A DNA stretch of 6,776 nucleotides from Rickettsiales bacterium (GCA_027489915.1 JAIXZB010000160.1:1-6776); one strand, 5' to 3'. Counted from the first letter of the stretch, positions 1-6,776 are shown. The notes: generated from the letters alone by a model not told the origin. Made by a program: numbers and translations.

Positions 1-8
1 CGCCACGG

Positions 9-26
9 TCTGTGCTTAAGCACAGA
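9..26. repeat. Perfect 18-bp palindrome upstream of sucA
   Basis: TCTGTGCTTAAGCACAGA reads identically on both strands. It can act as a two-fold operator or form a 7-bp RNA stem with a TTAA loop. CGCC at 1-4 and GGCG at 35-38 could add an outer stem. No T-run follows on either strand, so it does not look like an intrinsic terminator. It lies about 29 bases upstream of the candidate -35 box. A regulator site is one reading and a remnant of the preceding gene's 3' region is another. The palindrome is certain; its role is inferred. Confidence 0.55.
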
Positions 27-54
27 GGCCACAAGGCGGTTCTGCCAAAAACCC

Positions 55-83
55 TTGCAAACCCACTAAAGCAGGCATAGAAC
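55..83 (+). promoter_or_regulatory. Possible sigma70-type promoter for the suc operon
   Basis: TTGCAA at 55-60 and TAGAAC at 78-83 are separated by 17 bases. Each matches the housekeeping consensus at four of six positions. Initiation would fall near 89-92 and give an approximately 40-nt leader before the sucA start. This is the best-spaced pair seen in the 129-base leader, but such matches are common by chance. A promoter further upstream, outside the window, is also possible. Confidence 0.3.
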
Positions 84-110
84 GCGCTCATGGGCGTGCG
101 TGGGCGCGCT
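81..110 (+). repeat. GC-rich leader hairpin and tandem decamers before sucA
   Basis: Three related 10-mers lie end to end. 91-100 (TGGGCGTGCG) and 101-110 (TGGGCGCGCT) are direct repeats matching at 8 of 10 positions. 81-90 (AACGCGCTCA) is an inverted copy of the third. The outer two can pair as a stem with one A-C mismatch and one G-T pair, leaving the middle decamer as loop. The element ends 19 bases before the sucA ATG, so it would be in or near the 5' leader if the candidate promoter is used. Whether it affects translation or binds a protein is unknown. Confidence 0.4.
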
Positions 111-129
111 GTCACGTTGAGCATGATTT

Positions 130-3027
130 ATGGCATCTGAAGCATTCGACACTTCTTATCTTTTTGGCGCAAATTCGACGTTTATCGAAGAACTCTATGC
201 GCGCTATACCCAAAACCCCGCATCGGTGGATGCAAGCTGGCAGAGCTTTTTTGCCCAGCTGAATGACCCTGTGGCGCATGCGCCCTCATGGGCGGTGCAG
301 GTGCCCGCCGTTATTGGCCAGCCCGATCCCGATGCTCCCGCAGCCAAGCCTGTGGATGCAAAAGGTGCTGCTACTAAGCCTGCTATGGATGAAAAATCAC
401 TCCATGCCGCTGCGCTCGATACACGCCGTGCGTTTCAGCTTATTCATGCGTATCGTGTGCGCGGCCATCTTGAGTCTAATCTCGATCCGCTTGGCTTAGA
501 GAAACGCCCCCCTTACCCTGATTTGCAGCCTGAATCGTATGGCTTCACCGCAGCCGATTATACGCGCTCTATTTATTTGGGCGGCGCGATGGGCATGGAG
601 ACCGCAACGCTTGGCGATTTGATGGCGAATTTGCGCGCCACCTATTCGGGCACGATGGGGTTTGAATACATGCATATCCAAGATGCCGATCAGCGCAACT
701 GGGTACAGATGCGTATCGAAGCCATGCGCGGCAATCCCCGCATGAGCGCAGATGAGAAAAAACGCATTCTGAAATCGCTGCTAGAGGTCGATGGGTTTGA
801 GGAGTTCGTCCAGCTTAAATACACGGGCATGAAGCGCTTTTCCATTCAGGGTGGCGATGCCATGGTGCCGGGCTTGGAAGCGATTTTAGAGGCCGCATCC
901 AACAATGGTGTCGAAGAAATCGTCATCGGTATGCCGCACCGTGGCCGCATGAACGTGCTCACCAACATCATGGGCAAGCCCTATTCGGAGTTACTTTCGA
1001 TTTTCAACGGTAACCTTGATTTCCCTGAATCGCTCAATTCTTCAGGCGATGTGAAATACCATCTCGGTGCGTCGCATGATCGCACCATGCCAAACGGCAA
1101 GAACATGCATTTGTCGCTCACCGCCAACCCCTCGCACCTTGAGGCGGTCAATCCCGTAGTGTGTGGCAAGGTGCGTGCGAAGCAAGACCAGTATAGTGAC
1201 ATGGAGCGCAGCAAAGTCATGGCGCTTACCCTGCACGGGGATGCTGCGTTTTCTGGTCAGGGCTTGGTTGCAGAAACGCTCGCCTTTGCCGATTTGCGTG
1301 GCTACCGCACAGGCGGCACCATCCATGTGATTGTGAACAATCAAATTGGTTTCACCACCGCACCGAAATATTCGCGCTTCACGCCGTATCCATCCGATGT
1401 GGCGAAGGGCATTCAGGCACCGATTTTCCACGTGAATGGCGATGATCCCGAAGCGGTGGTCGCAGTGTGCAAAATGGCGACCGAATTCCGCCAGACCTTT
1501 AAGCGCGATGTGGTCGTTGATATTATGTGCTACCGCAAATACGGCCATAACGAAGGCGATGAGCCGATGTTCACCCAGCCGATTATGTATAAAACCATCT
1601 CCGCCAAAACACCGCCTGCGCGCTTGTATGCGCAGAAGCTCGTGGCTGACGGCGTGATGAGTGAAGCGGAAGTGGGCACCATGATGGAAGAGCTCAACCA
1701 GCATTTTCAGCGCGAATACGATGCGGGTAAAGAGTTCAAGCCCAACAAAGCCAACTGGCTCGAGGGCAAATGGTCGGGCTTTACGCAGCCTAGCACCTTA
1801 CTCGGGCAAGAGCCCGAAACGGGCGTGGACACAGCAACGCTCAAAAAACTGGGCGCAGCCTTGTGCAAAAACCCCGAGAATTTTGCTCTTAACCGCAAGG
1901 TTGAGCGCATCATGAAAACCAAAGCCGAAGCGATTGAAGCGGGCGAGGGTCTTGATTGGTCGGCAGGTGAGGCGCTAGGGTTTGCAAGCTTGCTTGCGGA
2001 AGGCCACCCTGTACGTATCACAGGTCAGGATTCGGGCCGTGGCACCTTCTCGCACCGCCATTCGGTACTGGTCGATCAGGAAAATGAATCGCGCTATGTG
2101 CCGCTGAATAATCTTGGCACACAGCAAGCGCGCTACGAAGTGCATGATTCTAACTTGAGCGAATTTGCGGTGCTTGGGTTTGAGTATGGCTATTCGCTGG
2201 CCGAGCCGAATGCGCTATCGTTATGGGAAGCACAGTTCGGTGATTTCGCTAACGGCGCGCAGGTGATTATCGATCAATTCATTACTTCGGGTGAAATCAA
2301 ATGGTTGCGTATGTCAGGCTTGGTAATGCTGTTGCCGCACGGCTATGAAGGTCAAGGGCCCGAGCATTCGAGCGCGCGACTCGAGCGTTTCTTGCAGATG
2401 TGCGGCGAAGATAATATGCGGGTAGTGAATTGTACGACACCTGCGAACTTCTTCCACGCGCTGCGTCGTCAGTTGGCAGGCAAATCACGCAAGCCACTGA
2501 TTGTAATGACGCCAAAATCCTTGCTGCGTCACAAGCTTGCCACCTCAAGCTTGGCGGATATGGGCAAGGGCACTCGCTTCAAACGTGTGATTCCTGAAAT
2601 CGATACACTTGCTTCTGATGCAAAAGTATCGCGCCTGATTTTATGCTCGGGGAAAGTCTATTACGATTTGCTCGAGGCGCGGCGTGAAAAAGCCATTAAA
2701 GATGTGGCACTGGTGCGTGTAGAGCAATACTACCCCTACCCGGCTGAAGAAGTGCTGGCCGAGCTCAAGCGCTACAGCAACGCTGAAGTGGTGTGGGCGC
2801 AGGAAGAGCCAGAGAATATGGGCGCATGGCGTTTTGTTGGCCCGCGTATCGGCGATTTGCTCGATAAGCTTGGTCGCAGCAACGTGCGTATCCGCTATGT
2901 GGGTCGCAAGGAAGCGGCGTCTCCTGCTGCGGGTTATATGAAGCTGCACACGCGTGAGCTTGCGCAGCTTATTGAAGATGCGTTTGCGCAAGGAGCGCAA
3001 ATGGAAAAAGAACGTAAGAAAGCATAA
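130..3027 (+). CDS. sucA: 2-oxoglutarate dehydrogenase E1 component (SucA)
   Basis: Thiamine-diphosphate-dependent E1o of the cytoplasmic 2-oxoglutarate dehydrogenase complex. It decarboxylates 2-oxoglutarate and reductively succinylates the lipoyl arm of SucB in the TCA cycle. The 965-residue protein opens with the E1o N-terminal segment (about 8-45, YLFGANSTF), followed by an Ala/Pro/Lys-rich linker (about 46-90). The catalytic region has MPHRGRMN (268-275) and YHLG (310-313), whose histidines match the substrate-binding pair of this family. The ThDP/metal motif runs from GD at 370-371 to NN at 403-404. The transketolase-like domain carries DSGRGTFSHRHS (634-645) and PHGYEGQGPEHSSARLERF (736-754). 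The C-terminal domain shows EQYYPYP (865-871) and WAQEEPENMGAW (889-900). An in-frame TGA at 124-126 means translation cannot start upstream of this ATG; the Shine-Dalgarno sequence is weak. The protein is somewhat longer than the E. coli enzyme because of the linker and a charged tail (EKERKKA). It is first in the operon and appears intact. Confidence 0.98.
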   Translation: MASEAFDTSYLFGANSTFIEELYARYTQNPASVDASWQSFFAQLNDPVAHAPSWAVQVPAVIGQPDPDAPAAKPVDAKGAATKPAMDEKSLHAAALDTRRAFQLIHAYRVRGHLESNLDPLGLEKRPPYPDLQPESYGFTAADYTRSIYLGGAMGMETATLGDLMANLRATYSGTMGFEYMHIQDADQRNWVQMRIEAMRGNPRMSADEKKRILKSLLEVDGFEEFVQLKYTGMKRFSIQGGDAMVPGLEAILEAASNNGVEEIVIGMPHRGRMNVLTNIMGKPYSELLSIFNGNLDFPESLNSSGDVKYHLGASHDRTMPNGKNMHLSLTANPSHLEAVNPVVCGKVRAKQDQYSDMERSKVMALTLHGDAAFSGQGLVAETLAFADLRGYRTGGTIHVIVNNQIGFTTAPKYSRFTPYPSDVAKGIQAPIFHVNGDDPEAVVAVCKMATEFRQTFKRDVVVDIMCYRKYGHNEGDEPMFTQPIMYKTISAKTPPARLYAQKLVADGVMSEAEVGTMMEELNQHFQREYDAGKEFKPNKANWLEGKWSGFTQPSTLLGQEPETGVDTATLKKLGAALCKNPENFALNRKVERIMKTKAEAIEAGEGLDWSAGEALGFASLLAEGHPVRITGQDSGRGTFSHRHSVLVDQENESRYVPLNNLGTQQARYEVHDSNLSEFAVLGFEYGYSLAEPNALSLWEAQFGDFANGAQVIIDQFITSGEIKWLRMSGLVMLLPHGYEGQGPEHSSARLERFLQMCGEDNMRVVNCTTPANFFHALRRQLAGKSRKPLIVMTPKSLLRHKLATSSLADMGKGTRFKRVIPEIDTLASDAKVSRLILCSGKVYYDLLEARREKAIKDVALVRVEQYYPYPAEEVLAELKRYSNAEVVWAQEEPENMGAWRFVGPRIGDLLDKLGRSNVRIRYVGRKEAASPAAGYMKLHTRELAQLIEDAFAQGAQMEKERKKA

Positions 3028-3032
3028 AAGGA
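3028..3032 (+). promoter_or_regulatory. Shine-Dalgarno of sucB
   Basis: AAGGA begins directly after the sucA stop codon and sits 6 bases before the ATG at 3039. It fixes this start, which also matches the conserved N-terminus of the lipoyl domain. The short gap suggests that sucA and sucB are translated from one message. Confidence 0.75.
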
Positions 3033-3038
3033 AAAGTT

Positions 3039-4232
3039 ATGGCACTCGATATTATTGTTCCTACACTCGGCGAATCCGTTACCGAAGCTACCGTTGCAAA
3101 ATGGTTCAAAAAGGTTGGCGATGCGGTGAAAGCCGATGAGCCTTTGTGCGAGCTTGAGACCGATAAAGTCACTGTGGAAGTGAATGCGTCTGCTGCTGGA
3201 ATGCTGTCGGAAATTCTGGTCAAAGAAGGTGCGAGTGTAGAAACAGGCGCATTGCTTGGTAAAATAGAAGCAGGTGCTGCAGGCAAAGCCGCCTCTCCTG
3301 CTGCTGCGCCAGTTGCCCCAGCGGCGGCTCCTGTAGCTACCCCAGCTCCAGCGCCCGCTAAAGTGGATGCCCCTGCGGCAAGCAGTGGGCCTGCTGTAGC
3401 TAAAATGCTGGCGGAAAATCCGCAGGTGAATCCTGCAGCGGTCGCTGCCACAGGTAAAGATGGCCGCCTGAAAAAAGGCGATGTGATTGCAGCGCTTGCG
3501 GGAGATGGTATGGGCACAAGCCCTGCCGCAGGTAGTCGCGAAGAGCGCGTGAAAATGAGTAAGCTGCGCCAAACGATTGCGAAGCGCTTGAAGGAATCGC
3601 AAAACACTGCAGCGATTCTCACCACCTTCAACGAAATCGATATCAGCAATGTCATTGGCTTGCGTAACGAATACAAAGACGAGTTCGAGAAAAAGCATGG
3701 CATTAAGCTTGGCTTCATGGGCTTCTTTGTGAAAGCGGCGGTGAATGCGCTCAAGCAGGTGCCTGCTGTGAATGCGGAAATCGCAGGCGATGAAATCATC
3801 TATAAAAACTACTACGATATCGGCGTTGCCGTTGGCGGCCCTAACGGCTTGGTCGTTCCCGTGATTCGTGATTGCGATAAGAAATCTCTTGCACAGATTG
3901 AATCCGATATTGCGGCTGCTGCAGTTAAAGCACGTAACGGCACCCTTAGCATGGCGGATATGACAGGAGGCACCTTCACCGTGTCCAACGGTGGTGTGTA
4001 TGGTTCGCTCATGAGTACGCCTATCATCAACCCGCCACAGGTCGGCATTATGGGCATGCATAAAACCGAAGAGCGCCCCATTGCCGTGAATGGACAGGTC
4101 GTCATTCGTCCGATGATGTATGTCGCGCTTTCTTACGATCACCGCATCATCGATGGTTCCGAATCGGTGACGTTCCTGGTGAAAGTGAAGCAAGCGATAG
4201 AAGATCCACGCCGCTTGCTGCTTGGATTATAG
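3039..4232 (+). CDS. sucB: Dihydrolipoyllysine succinyltransferase, E2o (SucB)
   Basis: Core subunit of the 2-oxoglutarate dehydrogenase complex. It carries the swinging lipoyl arm, receives the succinyl group from SucA and transfers it to CoA. The 397 residues divide as follows. The single lipoyl domain spans about 2-78, with the lipoylation site Lys43 in ETDKV. An Ala/Pro-rich flexible linker covers about 82-116. The peripheral-subunit-binding domain covers about 117-153 (TGKDGRLKKGDV). The catalytic acyltransferase domain runs from about 168 to the end. The catalytic domain contains the conserved stretch around SNGGVYGSLMSTPIINPPQ (316-334) and the active-site motif DHRIIDG (367-373), with catalytic His368 and Asp372. 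The LPTLGES-like start (VPTLGES, 7-13) and STPIINPPQ favour the succinyl rather than the acetyl transferase, as does linkage to sucA. The length is close to the E. coli protein (405 residues). There is one lipoyl domain, as expected for E2o. It is intact. Confidence 0.98.
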   Translation: MALDIIVPTLGESVTEATVAKWFKKVGDAVKADEPLCELETDKVTVEVNASAAGMLSEILVKEGASVETGALLGKIEAGAAGKAASPAAAPVAPAAAPVATPAPAPAKVDAPAASSGPAVAKMLAENPQVNPAAVAATGKDGRLKKGDVIAALAGDGMGTSPAAGSREERVKMSKLRQTIAKRLKESQNTAAILTTFNEIDISNVIGLRNEYKDEFEKKHGIKLGFMGFFVKAAVNALKQVPAVNAEIAGDEIIYKNYYDIGVAVGGPNGLVVPVIRDCDKKSLAQIESDIAAAAVKARNGTLSMADMTGGTFTVSNGGVYGSLMSTPIINPPQVGIMGMHKTEERPIAVNGQVVIRPMMYVALSYDHRIIDGSESVTFLVKVKQAIEDPRRLLLGL

Positions 4233-4234
4233 TC

Positions 4235-4831
4235 ATGATGTCACGTACCCTTGCGCTTCTTGCTTGCATGCTAACGGCATCTGCGGCTCAGGCAGCAGCA
4301 CCCGTTGCTAAGCCTGCTGCTCCCCAAGTATCGATAGCAGAAGAAGCCGTTACTATTTTTCGCCGCGTCTGTGTGGAAACAGGGGGTGATGCTGCTAAAA
4401 CCGAAGTAGTGCTCAAGCCGTTTATCGAGGGCGGGATTGGCACAAAAGTGCCTGCCGATAAGGCAAAGGAATTCACCCGTCATGATTCCAAAGCGACATG
4501 GATTTTGGTAAGCCCCTCCAGCAAACAGAAGCTTATGGTGGATTACGATATGCAGAATGTATGCTCGGTACATGTGAACCGCGCGCCAGCATCTGAAATC
4601 CGCGCTGCTTTCAAAAAAGTAGTGGGGTTCACCGCAGCAGCACTTAAGGGCAAGGTGGCGATGAAAACCGAACCTAAAACCATCAACGGCAATGCGCTTG
4701 AGATTGATTTGTATGAAATCATCCCTGCAAATAAAGGCCCACGTACCTCGCTTTCGATGGCATCGAGCGATAAGCCTGTGGGCGATACCCAGCATTACAT
4801 GACTTACGCTACGCTGAAGGCGAAAAAATAA
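4235..4831 (+). CDS. Unrecognised small exported protein with two cysteines, inside the suc operon
   Basis: I do not recognise a confident family. The 198-residue product starts with a typical Sec signal peptide: a short basic start (MMSR), a hydrophobic stretch (about 5-18) and a likely signal peptidase I site after AQA (residue 20). An Ala/Pro segment (21-30) follows. The mature part has exactly two cysteines, Cys46 (FRRVCVETGG) and Cys110 (MQNVCSVHV), which could form a periplasmic disulfide. It has no transmembrane segment and looks like a mixed alpha/beta fold. The pattern of a secreted protein with an early FxxxC and a later CxV strand loosely recalls small uncharacterised alphaproteobacterial secreted proteins, but this is only an impression. 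The start is 2 nt after the sucB stop, with only a weak GGA (4224-4226) as Shine-Dalgarno, which suggests translational coupling. A second ATG at 4238 is an equally possible start. The coding frame is clean up to the TAA beside the lpdA ribosome site. Role in the complex unknown. Confidence 0.85.
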   Translation: MMSRTLALLACMLTASAAQAAAPVAKPAAPQVSIAEEAVTIFRRVCVETGGDAAKTEVVLKPFIEGGIGTKVPADKAKEFTRHDSKATWILVSPSSKQKLMVDYDMQNVCSVHVNRAPASEIRAAFKKVVGFTAAALKGKVAMKTEPKTINGNALEIDLYEIIPANKGPRTSLSMASSDKPVGDTQHYMTYATLKAKK

Positions 4832-4836
4832 GGGAG
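4831..4836 (+). promoter_or_regulatory. Shine-Dalgarno of lpdA
   Basis: AGGGAG overlaps the last base of the preceding stop codon and lies 7 bases before the ATG at 4844. It is the strongest ribosome site in the operon. The preceding gene's TAA (4829-4831) is in the lpdA frame, so lpdA cannot start further upstream. This confirms ATG 4844. Confidence 0.8.
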
Positions 4837-4843
4837 ACAAAGT

Positions 4844-6229
4844 ATGAGCGAGCAATTTGATGTTATCATTATTGGTGGCGGCCCAGGTGGCTATGTGGGT
4901 GCAATTCGTGCAGCCCAGTTGGGCATGAAAGTGGCCTGCGTAGAAAAACGCGGCACGCTTGGTGGCACCTGCCTTAATGTGGGGTGTATTCCATCGAAGG
5001 CGCTGCTTGAATCCTCCGAGAAATTTGAAGATGCCAGCCACAGTTTCGCGCTTCACGGGATTGACGCAAAAGTGTCGCTGAATCTCAAAAACATGATGAA
5101 GCGCAAGGACGAAGTCGTTGATGGTCTCACCAAGGGGATTGAGGGATTATTCAAGAAAAACAAAATCACCTACATCAAGGGTCACGGCACCATAACAGGT
5201 GCGAATGAGGTGAGTGTGGATGGCGTGAAATACGCCACCAAAAACATCATCATCGCCACAGGTTCAGAAGTGGCGCCGCTACCAAATGTGACGATTGACG
5301 AGAAGCAGATTGTATCCTCCACAGGCGCACTTGCGCTTGCATCGGTGCCCAAGAAAATGGTGGTGATTGGTGGTGGGTATATCGGGCTAGAGCTAGGCTC
5401 TGTTTGGCGTCGTTTAGGGGCCGAAGTGCAGGTCGTTGAGTATCTAGATCGCATCACCCCGGGGATGGACGCAGAAGTAGCCAAGCAGTTCCAAAAAACA
5501 CTCGAGAAGCAAGGCATCACCTTCACCCTTTCTTCCAAAGTAACGGGTGCAAAAACGGGCAAGCAGGTCGAGCTTACGGTGGAGCCTGCCGCAGGCGGTG
5601 CCGCCCAAACCATCAAAGCCGATGTGGTGCTGGTTGCAGTGGGACGTAGGCCGTTCACTCAGTCGCTGGGTTTAGAGAATGTCGGCGTGAAAACCGATGC
5701 ACGTGGTTTTATTGAAGTGAACGGGCATCTGCAAACGAACGTGCCAAATATCTATGCGATAGGGGACGTGATTTTAGGCCCCATGCTCGCACACAAAGCC
5801 GAAGAAGAAGGCGTGGTGGTGGCCGAGTTCATCGCTGGGCAAAAACCGCACATCAATTACAACCTCATTCCGGGCGTGGTCTATACATGGCCAGAGGTGG
5901 CAAGTGTCGGCAAAACCGAAGAGCAGCTTAAGGCTTCGGGGGCGACGTATAAGGTCGGAAAATTCCCGTTTCTTGCCAATTCGCGTGGGCGCTCTAGTGG
6001 ACAGACCGATGGGTTTGTGAAGATACTCGCCGATAGCGTTACCGATGAGGTATATGGCGTGCATATTATTGGCCCACACGCCGGCACGATTATTCATGAA
6101 GCCTGCGTGGCCATGGAGTTTGGCGCATCCAGCGAAGATATCGCTCGCACCTGCCATGCGCACCCCACGCTGAATGAAGCGGTGAAGGAAGCTGCGCTCG
6201 CTGTCGCAGGTCGCGCGATTCACATGTAG
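4844..6229 (+). CDS. lpdA: Dihydrolipoyl dehydrogenase, E3 (LpdA)
   Basis: FAD-dependent disulfide oxidoreductase that reoxidises the dihydrolipoyl arm of SucB and passes electrons to NAD+. It is the third enzyme of the complex. The 461-residue protein begins with the FAD-binding motif GGGPGGY (11-17). The redox-active disulfide is GTCLNVGCIPSK (41-52; Cys43 and Cys48). The NAD-binding motif GGGYIGLELG is at 176-185. The second FAD contact is NIYAIGD (302-308). The C-terminal dimerisation domain ends with HAHPTLNEAVKEA (438-450), where His440 and Glu445 form the catalytic base pair supplied to the partner subunit. There is no N-terminal lipoyl domain, unlike some E3 proteins of pyruvate dehydrogenase clusters. 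Position in the suc operon indicates the 2-oxoglutarate complex, although E3 is often shared with the pyruvate and glycine systems. It is the last gene of the operon and its TAG stop abuts a convergent gene. No clear T-run terminator follows the stop. Confidence 0.98.
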   Translation: MSEQFDVIIIGGGPGGYVGAIRAAQLGMKVACVEKRGTLGGTCLNVGCIPSKALLESSEKFEDASHSFALHGIDAKVSLNLKNMMKRKDEVVDGLTKGIEGLFKKNKITYIKGHGTITGANEVSVDGVKYATKNIIIATGSEVAPLPNVTIDEKQIVSSTGALALASVPKKMVVIGGGYIGLELGSVWRRLGAEVQVVEYLDRITPGMDAEVAKQFQKTLEKQGITFTLSSKVTGAKTGKQVELTVEPAAGGAAQTIKADVVLVAVGRRPFTQSLGLENVGVKTDARGFIEVNGHLQTNVPNIYAIGDVILGPMLAHKAEEEGVVVAEFIAGQKPHINYNLIPGVVYTWPEVASVGKTEEQLKASGATYKVGKFPFLANSRGRSSGQTDGFVKILADSVTDEVYGVHIIGPHAGTIIHEACVAMEFGASSEDIARTCHAHPTLNEAVKEAALAVAGRAIHM

Positions 6230-6776
6230 TTAGCGGGAAATAGCCGCACCATTGCGGCCAGCTGCAAACGCTTTAGAGGCGACGGTTTCGGGATTTTTTT
6301 CACCCGCACTCACCGCTGCTTCATAATGCATGCGCAATTGCCCGTATGTATGGTCATCTGCAGCCAATATGCGCCCGTGATGCACTGTATCACCTGCATT
6401 ATGCAGGACTGTGCGTATGTCCTTGTCACTATCGCTTATGGTTCCCGTCATGAGCGTTTGTTTCATGGCATCCACCTGATGCATGTAGCGCTGATTGATG
6501 GCGAGGGTAGAGGCTAAATGCGGGAGCCCTTCGTTGATTACAATATTCTGTAATACGTCAAATCCGAGTGCCCCATATCCTTTTCCATTGTCTGCGCGGT
6601 CGGGGAAGGCTCTGCCTGTTTTTGCCTCCATCGCGAGCTCGAAGGCGTAGCGATATTCAAGGGCCAGTGTTTGCATCATGTGCGAACCCCCATGTTTTGC
6701 ATTCAGTGCGCTCAGGTTGGTTTTGGCAAGGCCAAATAGCATGCGATCAATCACATCGGCAAATACGGGCGAGGCC
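6230..6776 (-). CDS. Unrecognised protein, 5' end beyond the window
   Basis: The frame is open from the right edge to a TAA at 6232-6230, giving at least 181 residues. A GTG at 6754 and an ATG at 6742 could serve as starts. The frame continues upstream of both (codons for ASPVFAD) with no stop, so the true start is probably outside the window. I recognise no family. The visible protein is soluble, without a signal or membrane segment, and rich in probable helices, for example MMQTLALEYRYAFELAMEA (from 6678 leftward). It has many His and Met residues, including a VHHGR sequence. No catalytic motif is evident. Codon use is compatible with real coding and long stop-free continuity supports it, but it includes more ATA, GGA and ACA codons than sucA, fitting lower expression. 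It is convergent with lpdA with no intervening base, so it is not part of the suc operon. Confidence 0.7.
   Translation of the reverse strand, partial: ASPVFADVIDRMLFGLAKTNLSALNAKHGGSHMMQTLALEYRYAFELAMEAKTGRAFPDRADNGKGYGALGFDVLQNIVINEGLPHLASTLAINQRYMHQVDAMKQTLMTGTISDSDKDIRTVLHNAGDTVHHGRILAADDHTYGQLRMHYEAAVSAGEKNPETVASKAFAAGRNGAAISR
6243..6258. terminator. Possible hairpin at the end of the convergent transcripts
   Basis: GCCGCA (6243-6248) and TGCGGC (6253-6258) form a perfect 6-bp GC-rich stem with a 4-base loop, 14 bases after the lpdA stop. It also encodes the C-terminal residues of the minus-strand gene. No T-run follows on the plus strand, and on the minus strand only a short TATTT follows. 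It could slow or protect 3' ends in both directions. It may equally be a by-product of Gly/Arg/Ala codons. Confidence 0.25.

Noticed and set aside
1..80. Possible tail of an upstream plus-strand gene such as sucD
   Set aside because: Two frames stay open for 22-25 codons (stops at 67-69 and 78-80), but neither translation resembles the C-terminus of SucD or another known neighbour, and the 18-bp palindrome lies within it.
123..140. Mini open frame (MIYGI) overlapping the sucA start
   Set aside because: Five codons with no good ribosome site. An upstream coding role cannot be supported beyond chance.
1042..1704. 220-codon open frame antisense to sucA
   Set aside because: It overlaps the conserved catalytic region of sucA and its His/Arg/Cys-rich translation has no motif. 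It is a by-product of codon bias.
2934..4193. 419-codon open frame antisense to sucB
   Set aside because: It lies wholly opposite the intact sucB and the end of sucA. The translation is rich in His, Cys and Arg with no recognisable domain, as expected from antisense reading of biased codons.
4250..4267. Lipoprotein signal (LLAC at residues 8-11) in the exported protein
   Set aside because: Leucine at the -2 position is atypical and the cysteine falls only 10 residues from the start, leaving too short a hydrophobic core. The AQA signal peptidase I site after residue 20 fits better.
4271..5056. 261-codon open frame antisense to the exported-protein gene and the start of lpdA
   Set aside because: It crosses two well-supported plus-strand genes, lacks a plausible domain and has a composition typical of antisense frames.
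6294..6300. T7 run downstream of lpdA as an intrinsic terminator
   Set aside because: No stable stem directly precedes it, and the run is explained by Lys-Asn codons on the minus strand.

Overview
The window carries the 2-oxoglutarate dehydrogenase locus of a bacterium, most likely an alphaproteobacterium. The evidence for that placement is the gene order (E1o, E2o, then a dedicated E3), the Ala/Pro-rich linker in a short E2, the E1 N-terminal region and a moderate-to-high GC coding style. No lower taxon can be assigned from the sequence alone.

Layout: positions 1-129 are an intergenic leader with a perfect 18-bp palindrome at its left end, a possible sigma70-type promoter, and a GC-rich imperfect hairpin just before the first start codon. 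Four plus-strand genes follow, packed like an operon. They are sucA (130-3027, E1o), sucB (3039-4232, E2o), an unrecognised gene for a small exported protein with two cysteines (4235-4831), and lpdA (4844-6229, E3). The gaps are 11, 2 and 12 nt. The last feature is a minus-strand coding region (6230-6776) that converges on lpdA with its stop codon directly abutting the lpdA stop. It stays open to the right window edge, so its 5' end is missing.

Function: SucA decarboxylates 2-oxoglutarate with thiamine diphosphate and passes the succinyl group to the lipoyl lysine of SucB. SucB transfers it to CoA, and LpdA reoxidises the dihydrolipoyl arm using FAD and NAD+. All key motifs are visible and intact in the three enzymes, with no frameshift or premature stop. 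The least expected element is the exported-protein gene between the E2 and E3 genes. Its product should leave the cytoplasm, where the complex works, yet its start lies 2 nt after the sucB stop. No mobile element, CRISPR array, tRNA or rRNA was seen. No gene-free stretch exceeds 129 bases. Apart from that embedded gene and the regulatory-looking leader, this is an ordinary core-metabolism region.
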